From Druceiella hillmani (taxonomy: Eukaryota; Arthropoda; Insecta; Lepidoptera; Hepialidae), in contig JAYKKI010000087.1 in assembly GCA_039881145.1 (NCBI GenBank), positions 7,016,001-7,080,000 of the forward strand: 64,000 nucleotides of DNA, given 5' to 3'. This document shows positions 61,198 through 64,000 of this stretch, in pieces (the stretch's first letter is position 1; the number at the start of each line of letters is the position of its first letter). The notes under the pieces were generated by a model, which ran no database searches, was not told the DNA's origin, and was given only the letters and a program-made list of their open reading frames with translations. Made by a program: the position numbers and the translations under genes.

Positions 61198-63183
61198 CAG
61201 TGTGTTGCGTTCATAGTTAATAAAACGGTTAATTCATGTGACGGTAAAAATCTTATTAAAATACATCCATGTTTTACGCATGCAAGTAAACATATAAATA
61301 AACATAGAGGTACATAGACATATTATAAAAAAATAACGGGTCATTTTTAAACTGATATTACATTGCAAAAATAATGCAATTATATTGGCAATTGAAACCC
61401 AGATTATTTTTTATTTTTATGCATTCTTTGGATATTTTTTAACTTTTACTAAACCGGTTGAGTTATGATTAAAGAGGAACTTTGTAAATCCTCAATCTTC
61501 GTGTTCAACATAAAAAAGTCTGTAAATTGAGATATAAAATAAGTTGAATGTATCTTAGTTGGAAAAAACGACAGACTATAATTTAATTTTTCCTTATTCA
61601 GTCACCATTAGTAACAGAGTTATCAGTTAATAATATTAAAAAAATTATCACTGATAGCAACATGGGTGTTATTTCTTTAAAAAATATTTTTAACAATTAA
61701 GACTGCTTCTCAAAAAAAGTACGATTACCATTATATTTTTGATAAATACACTTTTTCTATTTGAAGTGCAAGTAAGTTTTAGTTGCAATTTATCTCTAAG
61801 CATTCAAAATAATCATAGTCAGCAAAAATGTGTGTTGATCAATACGAGCCCAAATACAGTACGTATGCCACTAAACTTTATCGTCGTTATGGGAGCACCC
61901 TGAGTTTCATTCTGACTCTAATATTAGACCCTTTATTGCACAAGACCAAACGTCTTCCTGAGACCAATTGATAATATAATCTGCCCCTTAACCCGTATGG
62001 AGTTTCTGTAATTATTTTTGGCAACATAAACCAATAAAGATCACATGAGAAAATAAGAACTTCCCAAAATTAATTAAATGTACTCAAACACAAGAGTTTT
62101 CTACTTAATTATATTAAGTTGTTACGATCATCTCTTAAAACCATAATTCTCCACATCATGCAAGATTCAAAGTATTGCCAAGATAAATTAAACCTACCCA
62201 AATACACTGGGGTTGCATTTAGTCTGTGAAGTCATTAAGGATATCTTCGGCAATATTGTCGGACTATGCACATCACGTCAAACGCGACTAAACACGAACT
62301 AAACATAAACTACTTGTCGTTATAAAATTATTGTGAATACCTTTCTACTTACTAATCGCACCTAAGCGCGATGGGTAAAATAATCATCGTTTTTAAGTTT
62401 TTATGACCACATATCGACCGTGTCATCATATCATCTTGATAATACAATAATATTTTATTGCCATCAGAATCATATACTCGTATACATGAAAATTTTCCTT
62501 ATTAAAATTACTTTTTAATCCAATTAATAGTAGTGAAATCATACAATTTGGAGATGTAAAACTCTTATTCATGATGTAAATTATTTCATTGCAACATATT
62601 CTGCATGTAACTTTCAATTACACAGATAGATTTATACCTATAATTTGAAGAAAATCTTTATCTTCCGTAAGAAAGAGCGAAACACATCGGTAGTAAGAGA
62701 GCGACAAATGGATCCTTTTCTACTACTATCAGTGGATACTCAAGGTACCAGTGAATAATAGACCGTCACGACCGATCGTTTGAATTTCGCTTCTAAGTAC
62801 TATAAAGGAGGAACAGCTACAATGTAGTGAAAGTTTTCTAATGTTTCAACTAGTGCTTTGAATTCGTCTTGGCTGGTAGCCGTTACATAAATGAGTCTTC
62901 GCTTATTACTTGTCGTAGTTTACGGAAATATTTCAATTTCTGTAAATGATCACGAACTCTCTTGCAAAGCGAAACACGAACTCTCTTGGAATAAATTAAT
63001 TTCGTCACTCATTTCATCGCACGCTTAAAAGAATAGAAAAAGGTAAATTTACTTATTTTAATCATTTTCACTCATTTTTACAAATTTGATTGTGTAAAAA
63101 CTAAAAGAGTATATCTATTTAATATTAATGCATCAGTTTTAAAAAAATAATCTTAAAAGTTTTTTGCAACAAAAAATAGAAGC
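61196..63183. other. Non-coding stretch
   Basis: 62640-63010 is less A+T-rich and holds a short direct repeat, ACACGAACTCTCTTG-like, at about 62951 and 62976. No gene called. Confidence 0.4.
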
Positions 63184-63421
63184 TTGAATATATTCGGCGT
63201 TAATTTTGTAGAAAAACATTATTCACAATTAAATGAAACTACGTGATGAAGTATTATTTCTACTTTCTTTAAGTTCTTTACCACGACATAGGTTTCGTTT
63301 TATTATCAACATCTTCAGGTGGGCTATTAGCAAAGATCTTATAGAACTTAAAGAAAGTAGAAATAATACTACATAATATATAGGTTATAGAACTTAAAGA
63401 AAGCAAAAATAATACTAAATC
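63184..63421 (-). mobile_element. Hammerhead-family repeat with rearranged right half
   Basis: The left end is complete: TTGAATATATTCGGCGTTAA, TTCACAATTAAATGAAACTA, GTATTATTTCTACTTTCTTT and the ribozyme-like segment. The right half is two direct copies of ATAGAACTTAAAGAAAG followed by AATAATACTA (63340-63373 and 63387-63421), so part of the right arm was duplicated and its end lost. The flanks AAAAAATAGAAG (before) and AAAAATAAAAG (after) are similar but not a clean target duplication. Confidence 0.8.
63281..63322 (-). ncRNA. Hammerhead-ribozyme-like motif
   Basis: On the minus strand: CCAC, CTGAAGA, a 15-nt segment pairing only GTT with AAC, GAAAC, CTAT, GTC and GTGG. The core and stem I are intact; stem II is weak and stem III is two pairs. 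Confidence 0.55.
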
Positions 63422-64000
63422 AAAAATAAAAGTCTCATTTTAAAAAATCGTTGCTTTGATTGATTTTCCTTTATGGAATTCTATAGCATTTAATTAAAAA
63501 GAAAAGAAATGGTGGATTGGACATCGTATGATACATAAAATTAGTTCTTAGTTGCCAATTTCATCCATATAATGTAGAGTTGAAATTTTAATGAACAAAA
63601 ATTTCTTATATTGGATCATTTTGGAAATAGGTATTTTAATTCTTCTTTGTTATCAAACAATATATGAACTGTCGTACAATATTAGGTTATAATATAAGTC
63701 AAATTTATAGTAATAAGTTACAGATATAATATAGGGGTATAAAAGCGTTTATTTTTCTATATCCTTCAAGCGCGAACTAATTTTCTGCGGCGTTCCTCAA
63801 TCGTATTCATCTCCCATTTCAATTCAATGACGAGCATGGTCTCATATTCTTTTGTTCAATTGACGGGCTCAAGAATTCCATTTAAAGTTTTTGAGTAGAA
63901 TTTTATTTATTTGCATAACTTTTTTAAATAGTATTATTTTTCTTCAGTCATTGAATTTTGTTTTGTATTGTTCTTTATTTTAACTCCTCCAAGATATGAA
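63422..64000. other. Non-coding stretch
   Basis: Nothing supportable to the end of the window. Confidence 0.4.

Overview
This 64 kb window is eukaryotic, non-coding-looking DNA, very A+T-rich by eye (about 70%). It has no bacterial-style gene packing, no operons, no CRISPR array and no rRNA or intact tRNA gene. Most open frames are under 100 codons, and the longest ones run through (TA)n/(CA)n microsatellites. Several decayed dispersed repeats resemble families I associate with insects, above all Lepidoptera: a GACAGAC...GGAACCCTAAAAA repeat, an AACCGACT...GAGGAGGTTCTC repeat, a TGACCCGTGCGAA head, and a tail ending in a 'TCAAAATCCGTT'-type segment. An insect, possibly a moth or butterfly, is the best guess from sequence alone. 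The window probably lies in intergenic or long intronic DNA.

Layout. 1-13 kb: microsatellites, a perfect hairpin at 4783-4829, a possible hAT remnant near 7.8 kb, and a palindromic element at 11714-11939 carrying two opposed hammerhead-ribozyme-like motifs. 12-26 kb: a GC-rich block ending in a strong splice donor (12274), a diverged tandem pair (13980-14510), several insect repeats, and two more copies of the hammerhead family. 27.6-28.5 kb: a minus-strand region that reads like broken coding sequence with a possible 78-nt intron. 30.5 kb: a 61-bp minisatellite. 31.25-31.49 kb: the carboxy end of a decayed non-LTR retrotransposon. 32.9-39.45 kb: a 3.27 kb segment present twice head to tail, with almost no differences. 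41.5-42.2 kb: a roughly 670 bp element with long terminal inverted repeats. 49.6-49.8 kb: an 80-bp tandem array. 53.7-53.9 kb: a minus-strand exon-like segment encoding most of a THAP zinc-finger domain. 58.5-60.5 kb: more insect repeats. 63.2-63.4 kb: the sixth hammerhead-family copy.

The two most useful signals are the repeat family with a hammerhead-like catalytic core (CUGAAGA, GAAA, GUC, with stems I, II and III drawable) and the THAP-domain fragment, whose residue spacing fits the family closely. The near-identical 3.27 kb tandem copy is either a very young duplication or an assembly/haplotype artefact. No complete protein-coding gene can be supported.
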